Of a stretch of 64,000 nt of DNA, positions 1-7,810 are shown one piece after another. Under the pieces are notes generated by a model. That model was not told the origin of the DNA, searched no databases, and saw nothing but the letters and a program-made list of their open reading frames with translations. Position 1 is the stretch's first letter, and every line of letters starts with the position of its first letter. The position numbers and the translations under genes are program-made. This stretch comes from Sedimentitalea arenosa (lineage in GTDB: Bacteria; Pseudomonadota; Alphaproteobacteria; Rhodobacterales; Rhodobacteraceae): contig NZ_JAELVR010000001.1 of assembly GCF_016428585.1 (NCBI RefSeq), positions 496,001 through 560,000 on the forward strand, read 5' to 3'.

Positions 1-1
1 G

Positions 2-370
2 CTGCTGTTCGACATCAACATGGCTGCGCTGGCCGAGATCCTGCCGATCTCCGCCAAGCTGGGGCTCGATCCCGGACAGGTGGCCGAGATCGTCAATTCC
101 GGCACCGGTCGCAGTTATGCCAGCGAGTTCTTTCTGCCCAACATCCTTCAGGGTGTGTTCGACCAGGGCTATCCGATGCAGGCGGCCTACAAGGACCTGA
201 TCGCCGGGGCCGCCGTCACCAACGAGAACGGGTTTCCGGCACCGGTGCTGGCGGCCGCCACGGCGACCTACCAGCAGGCGCTTGCAGAAGGCTTCGGCGG
301 CGAGGACAAAGGCGCGATGATCAAGGTGTTCGAGCGCCTGGTGGGGGCCGCGTTCAGGAGCCGGGAGTGA
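2..370 (+). CDS. NAD(P)-dependent beta-hydroxyacid dehydrogenase, C-terminal part (partial)
   Basis: Only the last 122 codons are present; the gene enters from the left edge. The fragment begins inside the all-helical C-terminal domain of the 3-hydroxyisobutyrate/tartronate-semialdehyde reductase family (LLFDINMAALAEIL, typical of the helix after the catalytic Lys-x3-Asn). It continues with the helices that form the substrate pocket and dimer contact (QAAYKDLIAGAAVTNENGFP). The Rossmann domain and catalytic residues lie outside the window. Members oxidise small 2- or 3-hydroxy acids in the cytoplasm. The gene runs 58 bases ahead of an SMP-30-type lactonase on the same strand, so an operon for sugar-acid or hydroxy-acid breakdown is plausible. 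The exact substrate cannot be read from this fragment. Confidence 0.8.
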   Translation: MLFDINMAALAEILPISAKLGLDPGQVAEIVNSGTGRSYASEFFLPNILQGVFDQGYPMQAAYKDLIAGAAVTNENGFPAPVLAAATATYQQALAEGFGGEDKGAMIKVFERLVGAAFRSRE

Positions 371-428
371 GTGTGCCTGCGCAGATGCCGACACGCGAAA
401 CCGTCCGAGGCTGCCCGGTGGGCGCGGC

Positions 429-1403
429 ATGAGCGGTCTGCGCCATGTCGGCCACGGGTTGCGGCGGCCGGAGTCGGTGCTGGCCACCGCCTCCGGCGAT
501 CTCTTCTGCTCGCATGCGGGGCATGGTGTGGCGCGGATCTGTCCGGACGGGCGGCAGTTCGTTCTGGCGCCGCCCACCGATATCGGCGGGCGTCCCGTCC
601 AGCCCAACGGGATCGCGCTGCGCCCGGACGGCAGTTTCCTGATCGCCAACATCTCGGATAGCGGCGGGCTGCTGGAACTGGATGCCGACGGCGTCCGCCT
701 GTTTCATTCCTGCGCACGGGGCGGCGCGTCGCCGCCGGTCAATTTCGTGCTGATCGACGAGTTGGGCAAAACGTGGATCACGGTGTCCTCGACCTATTCA
801 CCGCGCAGCCTCGCCTATAACCGGCAGACCGCGAACGGCTTCGTCGCGGTGATCGAAGGCGGAACGATGCGCGTCGTTCTGGAGGGGCTTGCCTATACCA
901 ACGAGATCCGCGCCGACTATGAAAACGGGTGGCTCTACGTGGCCGAGACGATGGGTCAGAGAATCAGCCGGGTGCGGCTGGACGAAGACGGGCTGCATGG
1001 TGCGCCCGAGCTTTTCGCGCAGATGCCGCGCGGCGCATTCGTCGATGGGTTGGAGGTGGATGCGGAGGGCGGTGTGCTGGCCGCCTGCATCATTTCGAGC
1101 GAGCTGATCCGTATCGACCCGGACGGCGGGCAGCACGTCGTCACGGGCGAACGGATCGCGGATTGGGTGGACGAGGTCGAGACAGCGTTTGACGCAGGCC
1201 GCATGGACCGTCCGCACCTTGACACATCCCCGACCCGGCGGCTGCGCAACCTTTCGAGCCTGGCCTACACGGGACCCGCGCTGGACCAGATCGTGTGCGG
1301 CAACCTGCTCGACGACAGGCTGCCGGTGATCGCGGCGCCGGTTCCGGGGCGCAGACCACCTCATTGGACAACGCAGGTCCCGATCTGGGGCGAAGCCTTC
1401 TGA
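429..1403 (+). CDS. SMP-30/gluconolactonase/LRE-family protein
   Basis: 324 residues with the repeating pattern of a six-bladed beta-propeller of the SMP-30/gluconolactonase family. PNGIALRPDGSFLIANI, the Y-TNEIRAD stretch and FVDGLEVDAEGG are recognisable blade motifs, and the internal N and D residues are those that normally bind the divalent metal. Family members hydrolyse sugar lactones; many homologues in catabolic clusters have no known substrate. There is no signal peptide, so it is probably cytoplasmic. It follows the hydroxyacid dehydrogenase fragment on the same strand, which suits a dehydrogenase-lactonase pair. The ATG at 429 has a GGTGGG stretch upstream. Family assignment is firm; substrate is unknown. 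Confidence 0.85.
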   Translation: MSGLRHVGHGLRRPESVLATASGDLFCSHAGHGVARICPDGRQFVLAPPTDIGGRPVQPNGIALRPDGSFLIANISDSGGLLELDADGVRLFHSCARGGASPPVNFVLIDELGKTWITVSSTYSPRSLAYNRQTANGFVAVIEGGTMRVVLEGLAYTNEIRADYENGWLYVAETMGQRISRVRLDEDGLHGAPELFAQMPRGAFVDGLEVDAEGGVLAACIISSELIRIDPDGGQHVVTGERIADWVDEVETAFDAGRMDRPHLDTSPTRRLRNLSSLAYTGPALDQIVCGNLLDDRLPVIAAPVPGRRPPHWTTQVPIWGEAF

Positions 1404-1418
1404 ATGCGCAGAGGACGC

Positions 1419-1667
1419 TCAGGCCCCGCTGGCGCGGGACAAGTCGGCCAGCCAGGGGATGGTTCGGTCCGCCGCGGCGCGCGCCGCCTCCGCGCTGGCA
1501 AAGACGCGGTCGCCGTGATGGCCGACGCTGAACCAGCCGTGCGGGTCTTCGGGGTCGCGGCGGAATTCGTCAAAGCCGAAGCTGCCATCGGGGCGGCAGA
1601 AAACATCGACACAGAGGCCGCCGCCTGGTGCGTCGATCGACTGCATGACCTTGTTGCGATGCGCCAC
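1419..1667 (-). CDS. small conserved hypothetical protein
   Basis: An 82-residue reading frame that starts with GTG and has a good GGGAG ribosome site seven bases upstream. The product begins MAHRNKVMQSIDAPGG and contains a DVFCRPDGSFGFDEFRRDPED segment split by Gly and Pro, then an Ala-rich helix ending WLADLS. I recognise the general look of a small protein found widely in Rhodobacterales, but no function is known to me. It is cytoplasmic with no membrane segment. It lies convergent with the lactonase and divergent from the isochorismatase-like gene. Reality of the gene rests on the ribosome site, codon use and plausible folded composition. Confidence 0.65.
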   Translation of the reverse strand: MAHRNKVMQSIDAPGGGLCVDVFCRPDGSFGFDEFRRDPEDPHGWFSVGHHGDRVFASAEAARAAADRTIPWLADLSRASGA

Positions 1668-1794
1668 CTGCGGCTCCCGTGAATGCCGTCCAGAGGCAGC
1701 CTAGCACTGCAGGCGAGCAACGCACAGGCCGGATGAACTGGACAACGGGCGCGAATGCGGCACACTCGCGGCCAGCGGGGACGAGGAGGTGCGA

Positions 1795-2436
1795 ATGACC
1801 GATACACTCGAACAGAATTACGAGAAGGCCGGATATCACGCGCAGCAAAGCTGGGGCACGCGACCCGCTCTGGTGCTGGTCGATTTCGCGCAGGCCTATT
1901 TCGATCCGGAGGCGCCGCTGTTTGGCGGCGAGGGCTGCGCGGCGGCACGCGACCACGCGATCACACTTGCCGAGGCCGCCCGTGCGGTTGGGGTGCCGGT
2001 GATCTTCACCGAGGTGAAATACCAACCGGGCGGCGGCGACGGAGGCGCGTTCTATGCCAAGGTGCCGGCGCTGTCCTGTTTCGATGCCGGGCGCGACACG
2101 CAACGGCTGGTCGACGGGTTGCGCGTCGAACCTGGCGACCTGATGATCACCAAGCAGTATCCCAGCGCCTTCTTCGGCACGTCGCTGGCTGCCACCCTGC
2201 AGTTTCACCAGATCGACACGCTGATCATCGGCGGGTTGACCACCTCGGGCTGTGTCCGCGCGACTTGCATCGACAGCATCTCGTCAGGCTTCGTCACCCT
2301 GATCGCGCATCAGGCCTGCGGTGACCGGGCCACCGGGCCGCACGAGGCGAACCTGTTCGACATGAGCGCCAAATACGCGGACCTGGTCGGCACAGATGAC
2401 GCGGTCGCCTACATGAAGTCCTGCGCGGCTACATGA
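1795..2436 (+). CDS. isochorismatase-like cysteine hydrolase (N-carbamoylsarcosine/maleamate amidase type)
   Basis: 213 residues of the cysteine-hydrolase (isochorismatase) fold. The catalytic triad is visible: Asp in LVLVDFAQAYFD, Lys in MITKQYPSAFFGT and the nucleophile Cys in GGLTTSGCVRATCIDS. Members closest in pattern cleave small amides such as N-carbamoylsarcosine or maleamate and release ammonia. I chose the ATG at 1795 over a GTG two codons earlier because the GAGGAGGT ribosome site is five bases from it. It converges with, and overlaps by eight bases, the SDR gene on the other strand. In this island it could hydrolyse an amide made after ring oxidation by the nearby FAD monooxygenase; that link is inference. 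Confidence 0.85.
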   Translation: MTDTLEQNYEKAGYHAQQSWGTRPALVLVDFAQAYFDPEAPLFGGEGCAAARDHAITLAEAARAVGVPVIFTEVKYQPGGGDGGAFYAKVPALSCFDAGRDTQRLVDGLRVEPGDLMITKQYPSAFFGTSLAATLQFHQIDTLIIGGLTTSGCVRATCIDSISSGFVTLIAHQACGDRATGPHEANLFDMSAKYADLVGTDDAVAYMKSCAAT

Positions 2437-3232
2437 TCCGGGGTGGCGCGCCGTGGTCGTCCCGTGCGGCGTCGGGGTCGGCGTCGTCCCACAACCGCGC
2501 GATGTAGCGTGCGCCGGTGATCCCGTCAGAGGCTGCCGAGGCGAGCCACACCGCCGGGGCGCGCATGATGTCCGGCTGCAGCAGATTGCCGTCAGCTCCC
2601 CTGCGGATGGGCGAAGGCGGCAGCAGGTCGGTATCGGTGGCGCCACCAGGCAGTAGCACGTTCACGTCGATTCCCGTGCCGTCGAGATCGGCCGCCCAGA
2701 TTCGGCTCGCCGCCTCGAGAAACGCCTTGCTTGGCCCGTAGGGCGCATAGCCGCGCCGTACCATGGTCTGGTCCGAGGTCGAGATGTTGATGATCTTTCC
2801 GAAGCCCTGAGCAAGCATGTAGGGCACCGCCTCGCGAGCCATCAGGAACGGGCCCGTGGCGTTGGTGGTCGCGATCCGGATCCAGGCGTCGGGATCGGCT
2901 TCCCAGAATCTGGTAGGCTGCGTTGTATAGCTCTCGGAGATCACGCGCATCCCGAGGCCCGCGTTGTTGATCAGAACGTCGAGTCGCCCGAAACTGGCCA
3001 CCGTTGTCGCGACCGCCTGTTGCGCCGCGTCGCGGTCGGTGACATCGGCGGCGATCGCGATGGTGCTGCCGCCAAGTGCTGCGCGAGTCTTGTGCAGGGC
3101 TTCGGAGTCACTGGCCCCGGTGATCGCGATCCGGGCGCCGGCGTCGGCCAGGGCCAGCGCCATTTCCCGCCCCAGTCCGCGCGCGCCGCCGGTGATCAGC
3201 ACCACCCTGTCGTCCAGCGAGATCTTGGTCAT
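2429..3232 (-). CDS. SDR-family oxidoreductase
   Basis: 267-residue classical short-chain dehydrogenase. The nucleotide-binding motif GGARGLG is near residue 15, LINNAG follows in the middle, the catalytic Ser is in INISTSDQ, and the Tyr/Lys pair is YGPSK. The final LWDDADPD tail is longer than in the minimal family. It is the second gene of a pair: its ATG overlaps the stop of the upstream SDR by four bases (ATGA at 3229-3232), so the two are translationally coupled. Both probably oxidise alcohol intermediates of the island's pathway. The substrate cannot be assigned. Confidence 0.85.
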   Translation of the reverse strand: MTKISLDDRVVLITGGARGLGREMALALADAGARIAITGASDSEALHKTRAALGGSTIAIAADVTDRDAAQQAVATTVASFGRLDVLINNAGLGMRVISESYTTQPTRFWEADPDAWIRIATTNATGPFLMAREAVPYMLAQGFGKIINISTSDQTMVRRGYAPYGPSKAFLEAASRIWAADLDGTGIDVNVLLPGGATDTDLLPPSPIRRGADGNLLQPDIMRAPAVWLASAASDGITGARYIARLWDDADPDAARDDHGAPPRIM

Positions 3233-3954
3233 GGCATGTATCCTCCGCCGTTGATCCAGAGCACTTGCCCGGTGATGAAGCCTGAGTCCGGTCCCAGCAG
3301 GAACAAGATCGGACCGACCACGTCCTCGGGCGTCGCGATGCGGGCAAGCGGCGTGGCCGCGGCCATCGCGTCGAGGTCGAGCGGCGCCTGGTCGCGGCGC
3401 GCGCGTCCTTCGCCGCCGCGCAGGAACGCGGTGTCGAGCACGCTGGGCGCGACCGCGTTGACCCGCACATCGGGGGCGGATTCGAGGGCCAGCGTCTTGG
3501 TCAGGCTGATCATTCCGGCCTTGGCGGCCGCATAAGGGCCGAATCCGGGGCGCGCATGCGCGCCAAGTCCCGAAGCGACATTCACCATCGCGCCCTTTCG
3601 CGCCTGCAGGGCGGGCAAAGCGGACTGGGCCGCGAGGAAGGCGCCGCGCAGATTGCAGGTCATCACATCGTCGAACTCGGCGAGCGTGGTGTCGGCCAAT
3701 CGCTGGCGCGGCGACATGAACCCGGCGAGATTGACGAAGCCGTCCAGCGGGCCGATCCCGTCAAAAGCGGTGCTGACTGAGCCCGGATCGGACAGGTCAA
3801 CCGGGCGCACGATCACGTCCGGTGGTGCCGGGTGCGCGGCCAATGACGCCGCGAGGTCGAGCACGGTGACGCGCCAGCCTTCGGTCCGGGCCCGAAAAGT
3901 CAGGACCCGTCCGATCGCACCGGCGCCGCCGAGTATGGCAAGTCTGCGTGTCAT
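3229..3954 (-). CDS. SDR-family oxidoreductase (first gene of the pair)
   Basis: 241-residue short-chain dehydrogenase with GGAGAIG for dinucleotide binding, NLAG, the Ser of NVASGLG, and the YAAAK catalytic motif. The end INGGGYMP is typical of 3-oxoacyl-ACP-reductase-like SDRs. It starts 27 bases from a strong palindrome (3982-3998) and is divergent from the FAD monooxygenase, so the two units share a control region. Transcription continues into the second SDR through a four-base overlap. Substrate unknown; family certain. Confidence 0.85.
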   Translation of the reverse strand: MTRRLAILGGAGAIGRVLTFRARTEGWRVTVLDLAASLAAHPAPPDVIVRPVDLSDPGSVSTAFDGIGPLDGFVNLAGFMSPRQRLADTTLAEFDDVMTCNLRGAFLAAQSALPALQARKGAMVNVASGLGAHARPGFGPYAAAKAGMISLTKTLALESAPDVRVNAVAPSVLDTAFLRGGEGRARRDQAPLDLDAMAAATPLARIATPEDVVGPILFLLGPDSGFITGQVLWINGGGYMP

Positions 3955-3981
3955 TCCCCAACATCCTGCGCGGCGCGTAAG

Positions 3982-3998
3982 ATTTGTCCAGACAAATT
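3982..3998. promoter_or_regulatory. GntR/HutC-type operator, copy 1
   Basis: ATTTGTC-CA-GACAAAT, two 7-base arms around a 2-base centre, lies between the divergent SDR and FAD-monooxygenase genes and 4 bases upstream of a TTGACC -35 candidate. The same 16 bases recur at 6966-6981 in the other divergent promoter of the island. The GTC(C/T)AGAC core with TTGT/ACAA arms resembles sites bound by the HutC subfamily of GntR regulators, and such a regulator is encoded at 5273-6022. Binding by that protein is inference. Confidence 0.7.
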
Positions 3999-4002
3999 TA
4001 CC

Positions 4003-4030
4003 TTGACCCTGAGGACCTCTCGCATACCGT
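4003..4030 (+). promoter_or_regulatory. candidate promoter for the FAD monooxygenase-gntR unit
   Basis: TTGACC at 4003-4008 and TACCGT at 4025-4030 are separated by 16 bases. The -35 is good, the -10 weak. The palindrome ends four bases before the -35, the same layout as at the second operator. This supports regulated transcription of the monooxygenase and gntR. Confidence 0.45.
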
Positions 4031-4059
4031 AAGCTGCGACGCCGCAGGAGGGGATGCCG

Positions 4060-5256
4060 ATGAACGCCGAGAAAAGGGTCTTGATCTCAGGTGCCGGGCC
4101 TGTCGGGCTGGTCGCGGCGGTGTCGCTTTTGGCCGAAGGCATACCGGTCACGGTGCTGGAGGCCTCTTCGGATCTGGCGGTCGATCTGCGCGCGTCGACC
4201 TTCCATCCTCCCACGCTCGATTTTCTTGATCGTCTGGGTCTTGCGGACGGGCTGATCTCGCGCGGCATCAAATGCCCGCTCTGGCAGTTCCGCGACCGCA
4301 AGGAAGGCGAGGTGGCCACGTTCGATCTCGGTCTATTGAAGGACGAAACGGCGCATCCCTACCGTTTGCAGGCCGAGCAGTGGAAGTTGACCGAAGCGGC
4401 CCGCGCGCGGCTCGACGCCGATACCGGAGCTGAGCTGATCACCGATATCGTGGTCGAGGAGGTGACGCAGGATGCGGACGCGGTGACGGTCACGGCACGC
4501 CGCACCAGTGGCGAGGTCGAAACCTTCCGCGCCGCCTACCTGATCGGCGCGGACGGCGCGCGCTCCACCGTGCGCAAGTCGACCGGCGTGAACTTTCCCG
4601 GTCTGACGATCCCGGAAATCTTCCTCTCGCTGTCGACGCCCTTCCGCTATGATCAGGCGATCGAGGGGCTGGCCGATATCTGCTATATCTCGGACCCCGA
4701 GGAATGGCTGGTGCTGCTGCGCACGCCGACGCTCTGGCGGGTGTTGTTCCCGACCGATCCGACCCTGAGCGACGAGGCCATTCTCGATCCCTCACGGATC
4801 GAGGAACGGATGCAGGCGCTGCTGCCCGGGGCGCCCTACGAGATTGCGCACAAGACCGCTTATCGCGTGCACGAGCGTGTGGCCGACAGGTACGTACATG
4901 GGCGCGTGTTTCTGGCCGGGGATGCGGCGCACCTCAACAACCCGTTGGGCGGGATGGGGATGAATGGTGGCATCCATGATGCGGTGAACCTGGCGGAGAA
5001 GCTGGCGCAGGTTTGGCGCGGCGCCCCGATCGACCTCATGGACCGTTACGAGCGGCAACGGCGCAAGGTGGCGATCGAGACAGTGCAGGCCCAGGCGTTG
5101 CGCAACCGCGCCGTGCTGAACGAAACCGACCCTGAAAAGCGCCGCGCCTATCATGACGAGTTGCGCGCGACGGTGAATGACCCCAAGAAGCACCTGGCTT
5201 ACGTGATGCGTTCCTCGATGATCCAGTCGCTGCGCGATCTCGAGGACGTGTCCTGA
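4060..5256 (+). CDS. FAD-dependent aromatic monooxygenase (PheA/TfdB type)
   Basis: 398 residues of the flavoprotein hydroxylase family. GAGPVGLVAA near the N-terminus binds the ADP of FAD, an internal DG motif is present (IGADGARSTVRK), and the second FAD motif GRVFLAGDAAHLNNPLGGMGMN is clear. Such enzymes hydroxylate aromatic or heteroaromatic rings with NAD(P)H and O2 in the cytoplasm. I place the start at the ATG at 4060 because AGGAGGGG lies six bases upstream; the earlier in-frame ATG at 4054 abuts that site. The C-terminal thioredoxin-like domain of larger phenol hydroxylases is missing, so it is nearer the 400-residue single-domain group (3-hydroxybenzoate or pyridine hydroxylase-like). 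The gntR gene follows 16 bases later. Confidence 0.87.
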   Translation: MNAEKRVLISGAGPVGLVAAVSLLAEGIPVTVLEASSDLAVDLRASTFHPPTLDFLDRLGLADGLISRGIKCPLWQFRDRKEGEVATFDLGLLKDETAHPYRLQAEQWKLTEAARARLDADTGAELITDIVVEEVTQDADAVTVTARRTSGEVETFRAAYLIGADGARSTVRKSTGVNFPGLTIPEIFLSLSTPFRYDQAIEGLADICYISDPEEWLVLLRTPTLWRVLFPTDPTLSDEAILDPSRIEERMQALLPGAPYEIAHKTAYRVHERVADRYVHGRVFLAGDAAHLNNPLGGMGMNGGIHDAVNLAEKLAQVWRGAPIDLMDRYERQRRKVAIETVQAQALRNRAVLNETDPEKRRAYHDELRATVNDPKKHLAYVMRSSMIQSLRDLEDVS

Positions 5257-5272
5257 ACCGAAGGACCCGGTG

Positions 5273-6022
5273 ATGTCGGACATGCAGCGCAGGGCGCGGA
5301 CGCCGCGATACCTGGAAATCCTCAACGCCCTGCGTGCGGATATCGGCGCGGGTACCTATGCGGTGGGCGCCCTGCTGCCCAGCGAGGCGAGTCTCTGTGC
5401 GCGGTTCGACGTATCGCGCTTCACGGTGCGGGAGGCGCTGCGCCGACTCGAGGCCGAGGGCGTGGTATCCCGCACCCAGGGCGCGGGAAGCCGTGTTCTG
5501 CGGGCCACGCCGTCGGGCGTGTTCGTTCAGAATTACCGCTCGGTCTCGGACCTGACGCAATATGCCGCCGAGACCGAGCTTGAGTTGCTGAAAGTCGAGG
5601 ACACGATTCTCGATGACAACACGGCCGCCCGGCTGGGCCAGGACGCGGGAGAAACCTGGCTTTTGCTGCACAGCTTGCGCCGGTCGGCCGAAGGGACCCC
5701 GCTGGCGGTGGTCGAAAGCTATGTGCCGCAGCGGTTCAGGGATATCGCGCCGGGGCTGGCCCGGGCGAAGGGGCCGATCTATGCGGGTCTTGCGAAAGCG
5801 GCAGGGGCGCGGATCGAACGGGTGATTCAAGAGACCCAGGCCCTGCCTGCGCCCCGTCACGTCGCCGAGGCGCTTGGGGTGATCGAACAGTCACCGGTTC
5901 TGCGCATCCTGAGACGCTATTCCACAGCGACGGACCTGTTGATCGCATCCTTCAACTGGCACCATGGCGGTGACCGTTACATCCACCGCACGCGCATCGG
6001 GCTCGAGCGGGAGGACGGCTAG
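5273..6022 (+). CDS. GntR-family regulator, HutC subfamily (UTRA domain)
   Basis: 249 residues. Residues 1-75 form a GntR winged helix (LLPSEASLCARFDVSRFTVREALRRLEAEG, seen as separate helix and wing), and the rest is the UTRA ligand domain typical of HutC-type repressors. The ATG at 5273 is preferred over a GTG one codon earlier because AAGGAC lies at proper distance. It is co-transcribed with the monooxygenase and overlaps the lyase gene on the opposite strand by four bases at its end. The two identical palindromes at 3982 and 6966 are its probable targets, so it would control both divergent promoters. The effector is unknown. Confidence 0.87.
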   Translation: MSDMQRRARTPRYLEILNALRADIGAGTYAVGALLPSEASLCARFDVSRFTVREALRRLEAEGVVSRTQGAGSRVLRATPSGVFVQNYRSVSDLTQYAAETELELLKVEDTILDDNTAARLGQDAGETWLLLHSLRRSAEGTPLAVVESYVPQRFRDIAPGLARAKGPIYAGLAKAAGARIERVIQETQALPAPRHVAEALGVIEQSPVLRILRRYSTATDLLIASFNWHHGGDRYIHRTRIGLEREDG

Positions 6023-6876
6023 ACTTCGGCCCATTTGCGGTCGAAGGCCCAGACGTCTTCGAACCCCATGAGTTTGCTGAAGTCTCCGAAATCCTCGAGT
6101 GCGACGGCAGATACGTCGCCGCTGTCGGCCAACGCGCCGTAGGCGTGCTTGAGTGCCTCGCCCACGGCGAGGAAGCCGAGCGCGGGATGGATGCCGATGG
6201 CAAAGCCCAGTTGCGCAAGCTCGGCCGAAGGCAACACCGGGGTGCGCCCGCCCGACACCATGTTGGCCAGTGTCGGCTTGCCGATCCGGTCGTTGATGAT
6301 GCGCATCTCCTCAACGGTTTCCGGTGCCTCGATGAAGATCACGTCGGCGCCGGCCTTCTCGAAGGCCTCGCCCCGCCGCAGCGCCTCGTCCAGACCGAGG
6401 GCCGTGCGGCTGTCGGTGCGCGCGATGATGAGGAAGTCAGCACTGGAGCGGCTGTCGCAGGCGACCTTGATCTTGGCGATCATGTCTTCGAGAGGCACGA
6501 CGCGCCGGCCCGGCGTGTGGCCGCATTTCTTGGGGTACTCCTGGTCCTCGATCTGGATCGCCGTGACCCCGGCGGCCTCGTATCCGCGCACCGTGTGGCG
6601 CACGTTCAACAGACCGCCATAGCCCGTGTCTGCATCCGCGATCACCGGCGTCTGCGCGCCCTCGACGATGCGGCGCACCCGGCTTTCCATGTCGGTATAG
6701 GTCATGATCCCGGCGTCGGGCAGGCCAAGATGGGACGCGGCGATGCCGTAGCCCGTGACGTAGAGCGCCGGAAATCCCATTCGGTCCGCTACAAGGGTCG
6801 AGATCATGTCGAAGACGCCCGGAGCGGCGATGAACTCGCCGGCCTCGATCATCTGTTTCAGCTTGGGGTCGGCCAT
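6019..6876 (-). CDS. isocitrate lyase/PEP mutase-family lyase
   Basis: 285 residues. The active-site loop KKCGH that marks the isocitrate lyase/methylisocitrate lyase/PEP mutase superfamily is present, as are the metal-site motifs DADTGYGG and IARTDS, and the IEDQ strand. Members cleave or form C-C bonds in 2-methylisocitrate, 2,3-dimethylmalate or oxaloacetate. I chose the internal ATG at 6876 because GGGAGG is seven bases upstream; an upstream in-frame extension would run into the operator. It diverges from the racemase-like gene across the second palindrome. Substrate is undecided: the gene context (monooxygenase, amidase, TRAP) does not match the propionate methylcitrate cycle. Confidence 0.85.
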   Translation of the reverse strand: MADPKLKQMIEAGEFIAAPGVFDMISTLVADRMGFPALYVTGYGIAASHLGLPDAGIMTYTDMESRVRRIVEGAQTPVIADADTGYGGLLNVRHTVRGYEAAGVTAIQIEDQEYPKKCGHTPGRRVVPLEDMIAKIKVACDSRSSADFLIIARTDSRTALGLDEALRRGEAFEKAGADVIFIEAPETVEEMRIINDRIGKPTLANMVSGGRTPVLPSAELAQLGFAIGIHPALGFLAVGEALKHAYGALADSGDVSAVALEDFGDFSKLMGFEDVWAFDRKWAEV

Positions 6877-6964
6877 CTTTTCCTCCCGTCGGATCTGCGG
6901 ATCGAAAACGCGGCGCATGGCCGGACAGGATCGTGCATAGACCGCGATCCGGGGCGGGGTCAAT

Positions 6965-6982
6965 AATTTGTCCAGACAAATT
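6965..6982. promoter_or_regulatory. GntR/HutC-type operator, copy 2
   Basis: AATTTGTC-CA-GACAAATT, 8-base arms around CA, sits between the lyase gene and the racemase-like gene. It ends one base before the TTGACG -35 of the plus-strand promoter. It is the same core as copy 1 at 3982. Position next to the -35 would let a repressor block polymerase. Confidence 0.72.
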
Positions 6983-6983
6983 C

Positions 6984-7012
6984 TTGACGGATCGAGAATT
7001 GCGTTGTCTTAT
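6984..7012 (+). promoter_or_regulatory. promoter for racemase-like gene and TAXI transporter
   Basis: TTGACG at 6984-6989, 17 bases, then TCTTAT at 7007-7012. The start codon follows 30 bases later after GGAGAGGGG. The operator palindrome directly abuts the -35. Confidence 0.55.
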
Positions 7013-7042
7013 TCTTGCAGAACTGACGGAGAGGGGCGGCTC

Positions 7043-7789
7043 ATGTCGAAGGATGCGCGGGGATGGCGATGCAAGTTTGCAGTCGTCGCGCCCTCGACCA
7101 ACACCATCGTGCAGCCAGACATGGACGACCTGCGAGTGTCGGGTGTCACCAATCATTTCGGGCGCATCTACGTCCCCAACATGAAGGTCGGCAACGATGA
7201 GGAATTCGTCGCACTGGTCGAGGCGATCGGCGCGACGCTCTACGATGCAGTGGATCGCTGTTCGACGGCCGAGCCCGACTACCTGATCATGGGCATGTCG
7301 GCGCTGATGTTCTGGGACGGACGGGCGGCATCGGAAAAACGGATGCAGGCCCTGTCCGATCATTGCGGCCTGAAGGTCTCGGCCGGCTCCTTTGCCTGCG
7401 AAGCGGCGTTGAACCTGACGGGTGCGCGGCGAATAGCGGTCATTTCGCCCTACTTTCCGGTGTCGGACAGGAACGTGACACTGTTCTTTGAGGATTGCGG
7501 GTTTGAAGTGGTGCGGTTTCGCGGCCTGAAATGCCCCAGCCCTGTGGCTATCGCCCAGGTGCAGGAAGACACGCTGCGCGCCCATGTCGCCGAGATGGAC
7601 GGCAACGACGTGGACGCTTTCGTCCAGGTCGGAACCAATCTCAGCATGTGCAGGCTCTGCACCGAACTCGAGACGGAGTACGGCAAGCCTTTCATTGCGA
7701 TCAACGCGGCGACCTATTGGCATGCGTTGCGTGCGATGGGGATCAACGACCGGTTCGCGGGGCATGGGCCCTTGTTCGAACATCACTAG
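7043..7789 (+). CDS. maleate isomerase/arylmalonate decarboxylase-like protein lacking both catalytic cysteines
   Basis: 248 residues of the Asp/Glu racemase superfamily. The N-terminal APSTNT motif is that of maleate cis-trans isomerase. LIMGMSALMFWDG (residues 81-93) aligns by eye with the oxyanion loop MGTSLSFYRG of arylmalonate decarboxylase, and FVQVGTNLSM (193-202) with the second active-site loop that normally reads SCTNL or SCGGL. Thus position 84 or 85 has no Cys and position 197 is Gly; the nearest cysteines are 203 and 206. The C-terminus GHGPLFE matches the decarboxylase GRLF. The ATG at 7043 follows GGAGAGGGG. It is 21 bases ahead of the TAXI receptor gene, suggesting it acts on the imported acid. 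Reaction unknown. Confidence 0.8.
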   Translation: MSKDARGWRCKFAVVAPSTNTIVQPDMDDLRVSGVTNHFGRIYVPNMKVGNDEEFVALVEAIGATLYDAVDRCSTAEPDYLIMGMSALMFWDGRAASEKRMQALSDHCGLKVSAGSFACEAALNLTGARRIAVISPYFPVSDRNVTLFFEDCGFEVVRFRGLKCPSPVAIAQVQEDTLRAHVAEMDGNDVDAFVQVGTNLSMCRLCTELETEYGKPFIAINAATYWHALRAMGINDRFAGHGPLFEHH

Positions 7790-7810
7790 AAAAACGGGGA
7801 GATGGCACAG

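Noticed and set aside
1404-1682. 92-codon plus-strand frame after the lactonase gene
   Set aside because: It mirrors the minus-strand small gene at 1419-1667, which has the better ribosome site and amino-acid pattern.
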